Positions 38,620 through 46,357 of a stretch of DNA of 46,962 nucleotides are shown in pieces (positions within the stretch are counted from its first letter, which is position 1; every line of letters begins with the position of its first letter). A model generated the notes under the pieces. That model did not search any database. It saw only the letters and a list, made by a program, of their open reading frames with translations, and was not told the DNA's origin. Origin of the DNA: Pseudomonas sp. ICMP 561 (GTDB taxonomy: Bacteria; Pseudomonadota; Gammaproteobacteria; Pseudomonadales; Pseudomonadaceae); assembly GCF_002699985.1 (NCBI RefSeq), contig NZ_LKBT01000069.1, forward strand, positions 1-46,962, in the 5' to 3' direction. Position numbers and translations under genes: made by a program.

Positions 38620-39600
38620 ATGATGAAACTGCACTTCCCTCTTCGCCTCCTGGTGGCGCTGTCGCTGACTGGCGCTTCGTATCTGGCTCAAGCCGCAGAC
38701 TTCACAGTCGCCTATCAGACCACCGTCGACCCGGCCAAAGTCGCCCAGGCGGATAACGCCTACGAAAAAGCCACCGACTCGAAGATTTCCTGGCGTAAAT
38801 TCGAAAACGGTGCCGACGTAATCACTGCCATTGCCTCCGGTGATGTGCAGATCGGCTACCTCGGCTCCAGCCCTTTCACCGCAGCTGCGACCCGCAAGCT
38901 GCCGGTGGAAACGTTTTTGATCGCGACGCAGATCGGTGCCGCTGAAGCATTGGTTGCTCGCAACGGTTCGGGGATCAATTCACCTCAGGATCTGATCGGC
39001 AAGAAAATCGCCGTGCCGTTCGTGTCCACGGGTCACTACAGCCTGCTGGCTGCGTTGAAGCACTGGAATATCGACCCTTCGAAAGTCACCATTCTTAACC
39101 TAGCGCCACCTGCTATTGCTGCCGCCTGGAAACGCGGTGACATCGACGCCACCTACGTTTGGGACCCCGCATTGGGTGTCGCCAAGGAGACCGGCAAAGT
39201 GCTGATCACTTCCGGTGAACTGGCCAAGGTCGGCGCACCGACCTTCGACGCCTGGATCGTGCGCAAGGACTTCGCCGACAAGCACCCTGAAATCGTCAAA
39301 TCCTTCGCCAAAGTCACCCTCGACGCCTACGCCGATTACCGCAAGGACCCGGCCGCCTGGCTGGCAAAATCCAGCAACGTCGACAAGCTGGTGAAGCTCT
39401 CGGGTGCGAAAACTTCGGATATTCCCGGCCTGCTGCAAGGCAACGTCTACCCACTGGCGGCGGATCAAAGCGCCCTGCTTGGCGCGCCAACCATCGACGC
39501 CGTGACCAAGACCGCTGCGTTCCTCAAGGAGCAAGGCAAGGTCGATGCAGTGCTGGCTGATTACGCGCCTTACGTCAGCAACCAATTCATCACCCAGTAA
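38620..39600 (+). CDS. tauA: Taurine ABC transporter binding protein
   Basis: 326 residues, signal peptide cut after AQAA near residue 25. Clear TauA: FTVAYQTTVDPAKVAQADNAY, WRKFENGADVITAIASGDVQIGYLGSSP, and IAVPFVSTGHYSLLAALKHW correspond closely to E. coli TauA. It collects taurine in the periplasm for TauBC. The first ATG is followed by a second (M-M), either may be used. TauB begins 15 nt after the stop. The 144-nt leader is AT-rich (about 38525-38575), as expected for a CysB-type sulfur-starvation promoter, but I could not pin down a site. Confidence 0.92.
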   Translation: MMKLHFPLRLLVALSLTGASYLAQAADFTVAYQTTVDPAKVAQADNAYEKATDSKISWRKFENGADVITAIASGDVQIGYLGSSPFTAAATRKLPVETFLIATQIGAAEALVARNGSGINSPQDLIGKKIAVPFVSTGHYSLLAALKHWNIDPSKVTILNLAPPAIAAAWKRGDIDATYVWDPALGVAKETGKVLITSGELAKVGAPTFDAWIVRKDFADKHPEIVKSFAKVTLDAYADYRKDPAAWLAKSSNVDKLVKLSGAKTSDIPGLLQGNVYPLAADQSALLGAPTIDAVTKTAAFLKEQGKVDAVLADYAPYVSNQFITQ

Positions 39601-39615
39601 GCGGAGTTAAAACCC

Positions 39616-40407
39616 ATGGCTTTGCTCAAACTGGAGCGCATCAGCGCACAGTACCCCGGCGCGACCGAGCCGGTGCTGGCGGACATTTCCCTCAGTCTCG
39701 GCCCGCAGCAATTGCTGGTGGCGCTGGGTCCGTCAGGGAGCGGCAAGACCTCGCTGCTGAATCTTATCGCCGGTTTCGTACCTCCCAGTGCTGGCAACAT
39801 CAGCCTCGACGGCGTAAAGGTCGAAGGCCCGAGTGCCGAGCGTGGTGTGGTTTTTCAGGACGATGCATTGCTGCCCTGGCAGAACGTGTTGACCAATGTC
39901 GCCTTCGGCCTGCAACTGGCCGGTGTATCACGCGACCAGCGTGAAGCCAAAGCCAGGGAAATGCTCGCACTGGTGGACCTCGCCGGTTTCGACCAGCGCC
40001 AGATATGGCAGCTTTCCGGTGGCCAGAAGCAACGTGTTGGCCTGGCCCGTGCGCTGGCGGCAGATCCACGCGTACTGCTGATGGATGAGCCGTTTGGCGC
40101 ACTGGATGCGTTCACTCGCGAACAGATGCAGGAGTTGCTGCTGCAAGTCTGGCAGCGTACTGCCAAGCCGGTGTTCCTGATCACCCACGACATTGAAGAA
40201 GCGGTTTTCCTCGCCACCGACCTGATTCTGTTGGCACCGAATCCGGGCCATATCGCCGAACGTCTGCAACTGGACTTCGGGCAACGTTATGCCGCGGGAG
40301 AGTCGGCCCGCTCGATCAAGTCGGACCCAAGGTTTATCGACACCCGGGAGCATGTACTGGCCAGCGTGTTTTCCCAGCGTGGCGTCTCTCGGGAGCAACA
40401 CGCATGA
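39616..40407 (+). CDS. tauB: Taurine ABC transporter ATPase
   Basis: 263 residues. Walker A GPSGSGKTS (about 38-46), Q-loop FQDDALLPWQN, signature LSGGQKQRVGLARAL (about 133), Walker B VLLMDEPFGALD and switch His in LITHDIEEA. The tau/ssu/nitrate-type ATPase for the TauC permease. GGAG precedes the ATG; the stop overlaps the tauC start by ATGA. Confidence 0.93.
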   Translation: MALLKLERISAQYPGATEPVLADISLSLGPQQLLVALGPSGSGKTSLLNLIAGFVPPSAGNISLDGVKVEGPSAERGVVFQDDALLPWQNVLTNVAFGLQLAGVSRDQREAKAREMLALVDLAGFDQRQIWQLSGGQKQRVGLARALAADPRVLLMDEPFGALDAFTREQMQELLLQVWQRTAKPVFLITHDIEEAVFLATDLILLAPNPGHIAERLQLDFGQRYAAGESARSIKSDPRFIDTREHVLASVFSQRGVSREQHA

Positions 40408-41240
40408 GCAGCTATGAATTGCAGAACACTGGGACTGAAACCGTTAACCCGAGCACCACGCCTGGGCGCTGGAGCCTCGGTACCCGCGCAATCAGCGTGC
40501 TGACGCTGGTGGTGCTGTTGGCCGCGTGGTGGGCGGTGACTGCCGCGCAGTTGATCGAACCGCTGTTCCTGCCACCGCCTTCGGCTGTGCTGGAAAAAGC
40601 CTGGCTGCTGATGACCAGCGGCTACATGGACTCCACACTCTGGCAGCACCTGGCCGCGAGTTTGCAGCGCATCGGCCTAGCGCTGTTGGTCGCCGTACTC
40701 ACGGCCATTCCGGTGGGTATCGCCATCGGGCACAACCGCATCGCGCGAGGTATTTTCGACCCGCTGATCGAGTTCTATCGCCCTATCCCGCCGCTGGCGT
40801 ATTTGCCGCTGATCGTGATCTGGTGCGGCATCGGCGAGTTCTCCAAAGTGCTTCTGATCTACCTGGCGATTTTCGCCCCCATCGCCATATCCACCGCGAC
40901 CGGCGTGCGCACCGTTGACCCGACGAAATTGCGTGCTGCGCAATCGTTGGGTGCCACTCGCTGGCAGCTGATTCGCCACGTGATCCTGCCCAGCGCGCTG
41001 CCGGAAATTCTTACCGGCGTGCGCATCGGGCTGGGTGTCGGCTGGTCGACCCTGGTCGCTGCAGAACTGATCGCCGCGACCAGCGGCTTGGGGTTCATGG
41101 TTCAGTCAGCGGCGCAATTTCTGGTGACCGATGTGGTGGTACTGGGAATCCTGGTCATCGCCCTGATCGCCTTTGCCATGGAAATGGGTTTGCGAGCCCT
41201 GCAGCGCAAGCTGGTGCCGTGGCATGGGCAGAGTCATTAA
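40404..41240 (+). CDS. tauC: Taurine ABC transporter permease
   Basis: 278 residues, about six membrane segments, and the EAA loop AAQSLGATRWQLIRHVILPSAL (from about residue 178) that docks with the ATPase. LPPPSAVLEKAW near residue 55 and FYRPIPPLAYLPLIVIWCGIGE near 130 are conserved in TauC/SsuC. It overlaps tauB by 4 nt and is followed, after a REP pair, by tauD. Confidence 0.92.
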   Translation: MSSYELQNTGTETVNPSTTPGRWSLGTRAISVLTLVVLLAAWWAVTAAQLIEPLFLPPPSAVLEKAWLLMTSGYMDSTLWQHLAASLQRIGLALLVAVLTAIPVGIAIGHNRIARGIFDPLIEFYRPIPPLAYLPLIVIWCGIGEFSKVLLIYLAIFAPIAISTATGVRTVDPTKLRAAQSLGATRWQLIRHVILPSALPEILTGVRIGLGVGWSTLVAAELIAATSGLGFMVQSAAQFLVTDVVVLGILVIALIAFAMEMGLRALQRKLVPWHGQSH

Positions 41241-41270
41241 TGATTCTGCCCCATAGATCTCCACAGACCT

Positions 41271-41361
41271 CGTAGGACCGGCTTTAGCCGGGAGGGGGAC
41301 GGTACATTCGATAAACTACTTCGTCAGGAATACTGTCCTCCCGGCTAAAGCCGGTCCTACG
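41271..41361. repeat. REP inverted pair between tauC and tauD
   Basis: Arms 41271-41295 and 41337-41361 (25 bp, perfect) start CGTAGGACCGGCTTTAGCC. It is inside the expected tauABCD transcript, so it could lower tauD expression or stabilise tauABC mRNA. Confidence 0.85.
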
Positions 41362-41387
41362 ACGAACTCCGCAGAAACCCGGATCTT

Positions 41388-42224
41388 ATGATGAACTTCC
41401 AGATCTCCCCCCTAAGCCCTGCCCTCGGCGCACAGATCAGCGGCATTGATCTGAGTCAGGAGCTGACCCACGAACAACGCGATGCCATCGAGCAGGCGTT
41501 GCTCAGGCATCAGGTGCTGTTCTTTCGCAATCAGCCACTGACACCCCGACAACAGGCGCGATTCGCTGCCAGTTTCGGGGATCTGCATATCCATCCGATC
41601 TACCCGAACGTGCCGGAACAACCCGACATACTGATCCTCGACACAGCCGTCACCGATGTGCGTGACAACGCCATCTGGCATACCGATGTGACGTTCCTGC
41701 CGACACCGGCAATGGGTGCAGTGCTCAGCGCAAAACATCTGCCGGAATACGGTGGTGATACGTTGTGGGCCAGCGGCATCGCAGCCTACGAAGCGTTGTC
41801 ACAGCCCCTGAAAACGCTACTCGAAGGCCTGACCGCGACGCATGATTTCACCCGCTCGTTTCCGCTGGCTCGCTTCGGCACCACACCTGAAGACATCGCC
41901 CGCTGGGAACAGACCCGCCGTCAGTACCCGCCGATCTCGCACCCGGTAATTCGCACGCACCCAGTCAGTGGTCGCAAGTCGCTGTTCGTCAACGATGGTT
42001 TCACCTCGCGTATCAACGAGCTGAGTGAAACAGAAAGTGCGGCGATTCTGACCTTTCTGTTCAGCCACGCGACCCGTCCCGAGTTCACCATTCGCTGGCG
42101 CTGGCAGGCCGATGACGTGGCCTTCTGGGACAACCGCGTCACCCAGCATTACGCCGTGGATGACTACCGGCCGCAGCGCCGGGTCATGCATCGGGCGACG
42201 ATTCTGGGTGATGTGCCGGTTTGA
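41388..42224 (+). CDS. tauD: Taurine dioxygenase (2-oxoglutarate/Fe(II))
   Basis: 278 residues, closely like E. coli TauD. It splits taurine into sulfite and aminoacetaldehyde using O2 and 2-oxoglutarate. Iron ligands: His98 and Asp100 (WHTDVTF) and His254 (VTQHYA); 2-oxoglutarate Arg265 in PQRRVMHR. HIHPIYPN and GGDTLWASGIAAYEAL are conserved. The start ATG ATG has only a weak ribosome site (CCCGGAT). AtsK-like alkylsulfatase is an alternative, but linkage to tauABC favours TauD. Confidence 0.92.
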   Translation: MMNFQISPLSPALGAQISGIDLSQELTHEQRDAIEQALLRHQVLFFRNQPLTPRQQARFAASFGDLHIHPIYPNVPEQPDILILDTAVTDVRDNAIWHTDVTFLPTPAMGAVLSAKHLPEYGGDTLWASGIAAYEALSQPLKTLLEGLTATHDFTRSFPLARFGTTPEDIARWEQTRRQYPPISHPVIRTHPVSGRKSLFVNDGFTSRINELSETESAAILTFLFSHATRPEFTIRWRWQADDVAFWDNRVTQHYAVDDYRPQRRVMHRATILGDVPV

Positions 42225-42635
42225 GCGGGGAATCGAACGCCAGGAGAGGCCGAACCGGCTCTCAAGTTCGCGTTGGACCTGTGGGACCGAATTCATTCGG
42301 GAATTCATTATTTCAGGCGATACATTGGCTGAGGATTTACCTACCCATTCGCGAATAAATTCGCTCCCACCGGGAATTTGCACTTGCCGGAAAACACAGA
42401 TTTGCCCACAGAGAAAGCATTGCAATTCGGCACATTCGAGGCCGTTGATCGACTTTATAAACTCGAATTATGGAGCGCAGAATACATGCAATATTTTTAT
42501 AATAACCTTAGGTCAAAATAGAATTTCACAGCTCACTTCTATAGCCATATGTTGCAGGTACGGATCCAGTTTTCGGGATAACCCAACCCGAGCTTCCCCC
42601 CCTCTATACGTTATGAATACAAGAAGGAGCTGTTC
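42225..42635. other. Intergenic gap with a REP-like pair
   Basis: No gene. A small stem GAGAG (42244-42248)/CTCTC (42259-42263) nested in CGAAC/GTTCG lies 20 nt past tauD. A diverged REP pair with CGAATTCATTCG-type arms occupies about 42280-42370. From 42440 to 42600 the DNA is AT-rich and should hold the promoter of the monooxygenase; no element is secure. Confidence 0.5.
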
Positions 42636-43724
42636 ATGAGCATCGAATTCATCGGCTACATCGCGACCCAACCCGGCTCGGAAATCCACCCGCGCAGCGG
42701 CCCGACCATCCAGCCCGAGTATGTGGCGAAAGTTGCCAAGGCTCATGAAGACGCTGGTTTTGATCGCGCGCTGGTGGCTTACCACTCCAACAGCCCGGAC
42801 AGCGCCTTCGTTGCCGCCCACGCCTCCAGCGTCACGACAAAACTCAAATTCCTGATCGCCCACCGGCCTGGCTTTATATCGCCAACCGTGGCGGCGCGTC
42901 AGTTTGCAACGCTTGATGTGTTCAACGGCGGGCGCACGGCGATCCACATCATCACCGGTGGCGACGACAAGGAGTTGCGCGCCGACGGCAGCCATATCGG
43001 CAAGGACGAGCGCTATGCCCGCACCGATGAATACCTGGGCATCGTGCGTCAGGAATGGACCAGCGAAAAGCCGTTCGACCACAAAGGCGAGTACTACCAG
43101 TTTGAAGGCGCGCACTCGCTAGTGAAGTCCCCGCAACAGCCGCACATCCCGGTGTATTTCGGCGGCTCTTCGCCTGCGGCCATCGCCGTGGCAGGCAAGC
43201 ACGCTGATGTCTATGCACTGTGGGGCGAGACTTACGAGCAGGTCCGCGCGGTCGTCAAGGAAGTCCGCGCCGAAGCGGCGAAACATGGCCGGACCGTGCG
43301 ATTCAGCCTGTCCCTTCGCCCTATCCTGGCGGAAACCGAAGAGAAAGCCTGGGCCCGTGCCGACAGCATTCTAGAGCGCGCCAAAGCCATCGCAGAAGGT
43401 AATGGTTTTGTGCGTCGCGAGCCGCCGAACGAAGGTTCGCGTCGCCTGCTGGCGGCAGCGGCGCAAGGTTCGCGCCTGGACAAACGCTTGTGGACAGGCA
43501 TCGCCGGGTTACTGGGCGCGCAGGGCAACTCGACGTCACTGGTCGGCACGCCAGAGCAGGTCGCAGAGGCATTGCTGGATTACTACGACCTGGGCATCAC
43601 CACCTTCCTGATTCGCGGTTTCGACCCACTGGACGACGCCATCGACTACGGCAGGAAACTCATTCCGCTGACTCGCGAGCTGGTCGCCAAGCGCGAGCGG
43701 GAGGCTCAGGAGAAAGTCGCCTGA
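42636..43724 (+). CDS. SsuD-like FMNH2-dependent monooxygenase
   Basis: 362 residues of the luciferase-like fold, overall like alkanesulfonate monooxygenase SsuD (HRPGFISPTVAARQFATLDVF near residues 76-96, ITGGDDKELRADG, VYFGGSSPAAIAVAGKHADVY). It would desulfonate an alkanesulfonate to aldehyde and sulfite with FMNH2 from a reductase not present here. Compared with E. coli SsuD, the active-site Cys54, Arg226, His228 and Tyr331 are replaced by Ser53, Ser226, Arg228 and a Phe (RGFDPLDD). It may thus act on a different sulfur compound. AAGGAG precedes the ATG. A good terminator follows. Confidence 0.83.
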   Translation: MSIEFIGYIATQPGSEIHPRSGPTIQPEYVAKVAKAHEDAGFDRALVAYHSNSPDSAFVAAHASSVTTKLKFLIAHRPGFISPTVAARQFATLDVFNGGRTAIHIITGGDDKELRADGSHIGKDERYARTDEYLGIVRQEWTSEKPFDHKGEYYQFEGAHSLVKSPQQPHIPVYFGGSSPAAIAVAGKHADVYALWGETYEQVRAVVKEVRAEAAKHGRTVRFSLSLRPILAETEEKAWARADSILERAKAIAEGNGFVRREPPNEGSRRLLAAAAQGSRLDKRLWTGIAGLLGAQGNSTSLVGTPEQVAEALLDYYDLGITTFLIRGFDPLDDAIDYGRKLIPLTRELVAKREREAQEKVA

Positions 43725-43742
43725 TGACGCTGCAAAACTTCC

Positions 43743-43766
43743 AGAGGGCGCAATAGCGCCCTCTTC
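43743..43766 (+). terminator. Intrinsic terminator after the SsuD-like gene
   Basis: AGAGGGCGC (43743-43751) pairs with GCGCCCTCT (43756-43764) around AATA, followed by the pyrimidine-rich TCTTCGTCT. A stem of nine with a four-base loop, 19 nt after the stop. Confidence 0.75.
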
Positions 43767-43802
43767 TTCGTCTGCAAATACTTATCTGTCTTCGAGAGTG
43801 CC

Positions 43803-44771
43803 ATGTCGAAACCGCTATTGAACATTCGCCTGCGTCGCCCACTGCTTGCGGGCCTGGCCATTGCTGCCGCATGGACGCTGATGCTGCCTGCCCAAGCCCG
43901 TGAAACCGTGCGTATCGGTTATCAGAAGTCCTCGACGCTGATCACCGTATTGAAAACCCAGGGCACGCTGGAAAAGGCCCTGAACGATGCAAACATCGAC
44001 GTCAGCTGGCATGAATTCCCCAGCGGTTTGCCGTTACTGGAATCGTTGAATATCGGCAACGTCGATATCAGCGCCGATGTCGCCGATACCGTGCCGATCT
44101 TTGCTCAGGCAGCTCAGGCTCGACTGACCTACTTCGCCGAAGAGACGCCGTCGCCTTCCGCCCAGGCGATCGTGGTGCCAAAGGATTCGCCCATCAAGGA
44201 ACTGGCGGACCTGAAAGGCAAGAAAGTCGCTGTAACAAAAGCTGCCGGTACTCACTATTTGTTGATCGCAGCACTGACCAAAGGCGGCTTGAAGTTCTCC
44301 GATATCCAGCCTGCTTACCTGACGCCTGCAGATGGCCGTGCCGCGTTCGAAAACAACAAGGTTGATGCCTGGGTGACCTGGGAACCCTTCCTGACCAGCG
44401 TGCAGCGCCAGTTGCCCACCCGCACCCTGGCGGACGGCACCGGCCTGGCCAGTTACAAGCGCTACTACCTGACCAGTACGCCGTACGCAAAGGCCCATCC
44501 GGAGGTGCTCAAGCTGGTGTTCGATCAACTGCAGAAAGCCGGTCACTGGGTCAAAGGCAATCCGAAAGAAGCCGCTGCCCTGCTCGGCCCGCTGTGGGGC
44601 AACCTTGATCCGGCCACGGTAGAAATCGCCAACAGCCACCGCACGTATGAAGTGCGCCCGGTGAAGGCAGACCAACTGGGCGAACAACAGAAAATCGCCG
44701 ACGCGTTCTTTGCAGCAGGCTTGCTGCCAAAAGCAGTGGATGCCAAGGATGTGGAGATCTGGAAGCCTTAA
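43803..44771 (+). CDS. SsuA-like sulfonate ABC binding protein
   Basis: 322 residues, signal peptide (LAGLAIAAAWTLMLPAQA, cut near residue 32). SsuA family: VRIGYQKSSTLITVLKTQGTLE, FPSGLPLLESLNIGNVDIS, DLKGKKVAVTKAAGTHYLL and LTPADGRAAFENNKVDAWVTWEPF. It differs from the first SsuA-like protein here by GNVDISADVADTVP in place of GSTGDIPP. No ATPase or permease follows directly. The terminator upstream makes it a separate unit, its promoter lying in the short gap 43767-43802 or earlier. Confidence 0.86.
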   Translation: MSKPLLNIRLRRPLLAGLAIAAAWTLMLPAQARETVRIGYQKSSTLITVLKTQGTLEKALNDANIDVSWHEFPSGLPLLESLNIGNVDISADVADTVPIFAQAAQARLTYFAEETPSPSAQAIVVPKDSPIKELADLKGKKVAVTKAAGTHYLLIAALTKGGLKFSDIQPAYLTPADGRAAFENNKVDAWVTWEPFLTSVQRQLPTRTLADGTGLASYKRYYLTSTPYAKAHPEVLKLVFDQLQKAGHWVKGNPKEAAALLGPLWGNLDPATVEIANSHRTYEVRPVKADQLGEQQKIADAFFAAGLLPKAVDAKDVEIWKP

Positions 44772-44803
44772 ATACCCAACACACTGATTGGAATGCTTTT
44801 TAT

Positions 44804-44894
44804 CTGTAGGAGCGCGCTTGCCCGCGATAGCGTCACCACGGCCAGTAATGTATCGAATGTGGTAAAGCTATCGCGGGCAAGCGCGCTCCTACAG
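44804..44894. repeat. REP inverted pair (GGAGCGCGCTTGCCCGCGAT type)
   Basis: Arms 44804-44831 and 44867-44894 (28 bp, perfect). It lies 32 nt after the stop of the SsuA-like gene. The remainder of the 428-nt gap 44772-45199 holds the sigma-54 control region of the next gene. Confidence 0.85.
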
Positions 44895-44993
44895 GCCCTG
44901 TTTGCTGCAAAACAGCGCAGTGCTATGGACACAGCAGCCCCTGCAGAAAATGCATGACAGCCAAAATGGCCATCGTCCTTCACCACCGCAAAA

Positions 44994-45027
44994 TGTTGCC
45001 CCAGCAACAGTCGCCCAACAGACTGTT
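44994..45027. promoter_or_regulatory. Two upstream palindromes, putative enhancer sites
   Basis: TGTTGC-CCCA-GCAACA (44994-45009) and AACAG-A-CTGTT (45017-45027) have centres 20.5 bp apart and lie about 95-120 bp upstream of the predicted sigma-54 start. This layout fits an enhancer-binding activator; SfnR, the sulfur-starvation activator of Pseudomonas, is a candidate by context only. Confidence 0.45.
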
Positions 45028-45092
45028 CCTCCACCGACAGCAAACCCGTGCTGCGTCCCTTCCCAGCCCCTGTATTTCAACTCCCGCCCCTT

Positions 45093-45108
45093 TGGCACAG
45101 AGCCTGCA
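45093..45108 (+). promoter_or_regulatory. Sigma-54 promoter of the third SsuA-like gene
   Basis: TGGCACAGAGCCTGCA matches TGGCAC-N5-TTGCW at all but one defined base, with GG and GC exactly 10 apart. Start near 45119 leaves an 80-nt leader to the ATG at 45200. Confidence 0.7.
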
Positions 45109-45199
45109 ATATTCCTTTTAAGCAGGAAGCCGATCAGCTGACTGCCATTTTTGTGAATAAGAAAAAACTCTGCCATCGCCTTGCCTGGAGCTGTTCCAA

Positions 45200-46195
45200 A
45201 TGAACGCTAAAACCCTGTTTTCCTTTACTCGCGTGAAGCTGTTGATCGGCGCCGGTGTGCTGGCTCTGGGCATGAATCCCTTAGCCTTCGCAGCAGAGAC
45301 CGCCCCAGCAGAAGTGAAGCTGGATTACGCCTATTACTCGCCCGTGAGCCTGGTGCTCAAGCATTTCGGCTGGCTCGAAAAAGCCCTGCCTGACAGCAAA
45401 GTGGGCTCGGTGTTGAGCCAGGGCAGTAACCGCTCGCTGGAATACCTGAACAGCGCTGGCGTCGACTTCGCGTCCTCGGCCAGTCTGGCCGCCGTGCTCA
45501 GCCGCGCCAACGGCAGCCCGATCAAGTCAGTTTATGTCTACAGCCGCGCCGAATGGACCGCGCTGCTGGTACGCAAGGATTCGCCGTACAAGACCATCGC
45601 CGATCTTAAAGGCAAGAAAATCGCCGCCACCAAAGGCACCGATCCGTACCTGTTCACCTTGCGCGCCCTGCAACAGGCGGGTCTGAAAAAAGACGACGTG
45701 GAACTGGTGCACTTGCAGCATCCGGATGGCCGTACCGCACTGGAGAAAGGTGATGTGGACGCGTGGGCCGGTCTTGATCCACACATGGCTGCCAGCGAAG
45801 TCCAGGCCGGTTCGCGCCTGCTGTACCGCAATAAGGACTTCAACAGCTATGGCGTGCTGAGCGTCACCGAGAAGTTTGCGAAGGAACATCCGCAGACCAT
45901 CGAAACCGTGCTGAGCGCCTACGAAAAAGCACGCGAATGGTCGGTCAAGCACCCGGATGAACTGGCTGAGTTACTGGCCAAGGAGTCCGGCCTGCCGCTG
46001 GACGTTGCCAAGCTGCAATTGACCCGCACCGACCTGAGCACTCCGCAATTGAGTGGCAAGGATGTCGCCTCGTCCAAGGGCGCAGCGCCGATTCTGGTAT
46101 CAGAAGAACTGGTTCGCCGTGGCGTCAATGTTGACCAGGTTATTGATCAACTGATCGATCCTGCCTTCAGCAAGACCTTGACGGCGAGTAAGTAA
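45200..46195 (+). CDS. SsuA-like sulfonate/sulfate-ester ABC binding protein
   Basis: 331 residues with signal peptide (cut after LAFA near residue 31). Binding fold of the SsuA/AtsR type: LDYAYYSPVSLVLKHFGWLEKAL, VLSQGSNRSLEYLNSAGVDFASSAS, DLKGKKIAATKGTDPYLFTLRALQQAG and GDVDAWAGLDPHMA. The SQGSNRSLEYL element differs from the classic SsuA FPAGP box, so the ligand may be another sulfonate or sulfate ester. TGGAG precedes the ATG. A permease gene follows after a REP pair, so this is the start of its own ABC operon. Confidence 0.86.
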   Translation: MNAKTLFSFTRVKLLIGAGVLALGMNPLAFAAETAPAEVKLDYAYYSPVSLVLKHFGWLEKALPDSKVGSVLSQGSNRSLEYLNSAGVDFASSASLAAVLSRANGSPIKSVYVYSRAEWTALLVRKDSPYKTIADLKGKKIAATKGTDPYLFTLRALQQAGLKKDDVELVHLQHPDGRTALEKGDVDAWAGLDPHMAASEVQAGSRLLYRNKDFNSYGVLSVTEKFAKEHPQTIETVLSAYEKAREWSVKHPDELAELLAKESGLPLDVAKLQLTRTDLSTPQLSGKDVASSKGAAPILVSEELVRRGVNVDQVIDQLIDPAFSKTLTASK

Positions 46196-46219
46196 AACCC
46201 AGAGCTGCTTCATTCCCCT

Positions 46220-46308
46220 TGTGGGAGCTGGGCTTGCCCGCGATAAGGCTGGACACGATCTAAAGTAAATCGCGTCCAGTCTTATCGCGGGCAAGCCCAG
46301 CTCCCACA
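46220..46308. repeat. REP inverted pair (GGAGCTGGGCTTGCCCGCGATAAG type)
   Basis: Arms 46220-46247 and 46281-46308 (28 bp, perfect); an inner CTGGACACGAT/ATCGCGTCCAG pairing extends the stem. It splits the binding-protein and permease genes. Confidence 0.85.
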
Positions 46309-46357
46309 GGGGGAATGCATTCCAGTTCAGATGGTTATGTTTAGCTAGAGAACCCCC

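Noticed and set aside
42428..42445. Possible sigma-54 promoter CGGCACATTCGAGGCC before the SsuD-like gene
   Set aside because: GG-N10-GC spacing is met but the -12 box (AGGC for TTGC) and first base deviate, and the distance to the start is nearly 200 nt.
44902..45141. Small frames (79 and 95 codons) in the gap before the third SsuA-like gene
   Set aside because: They cover the sigma-54 promoter and palindromes, lack ribosome binding sites and resemble no protein.
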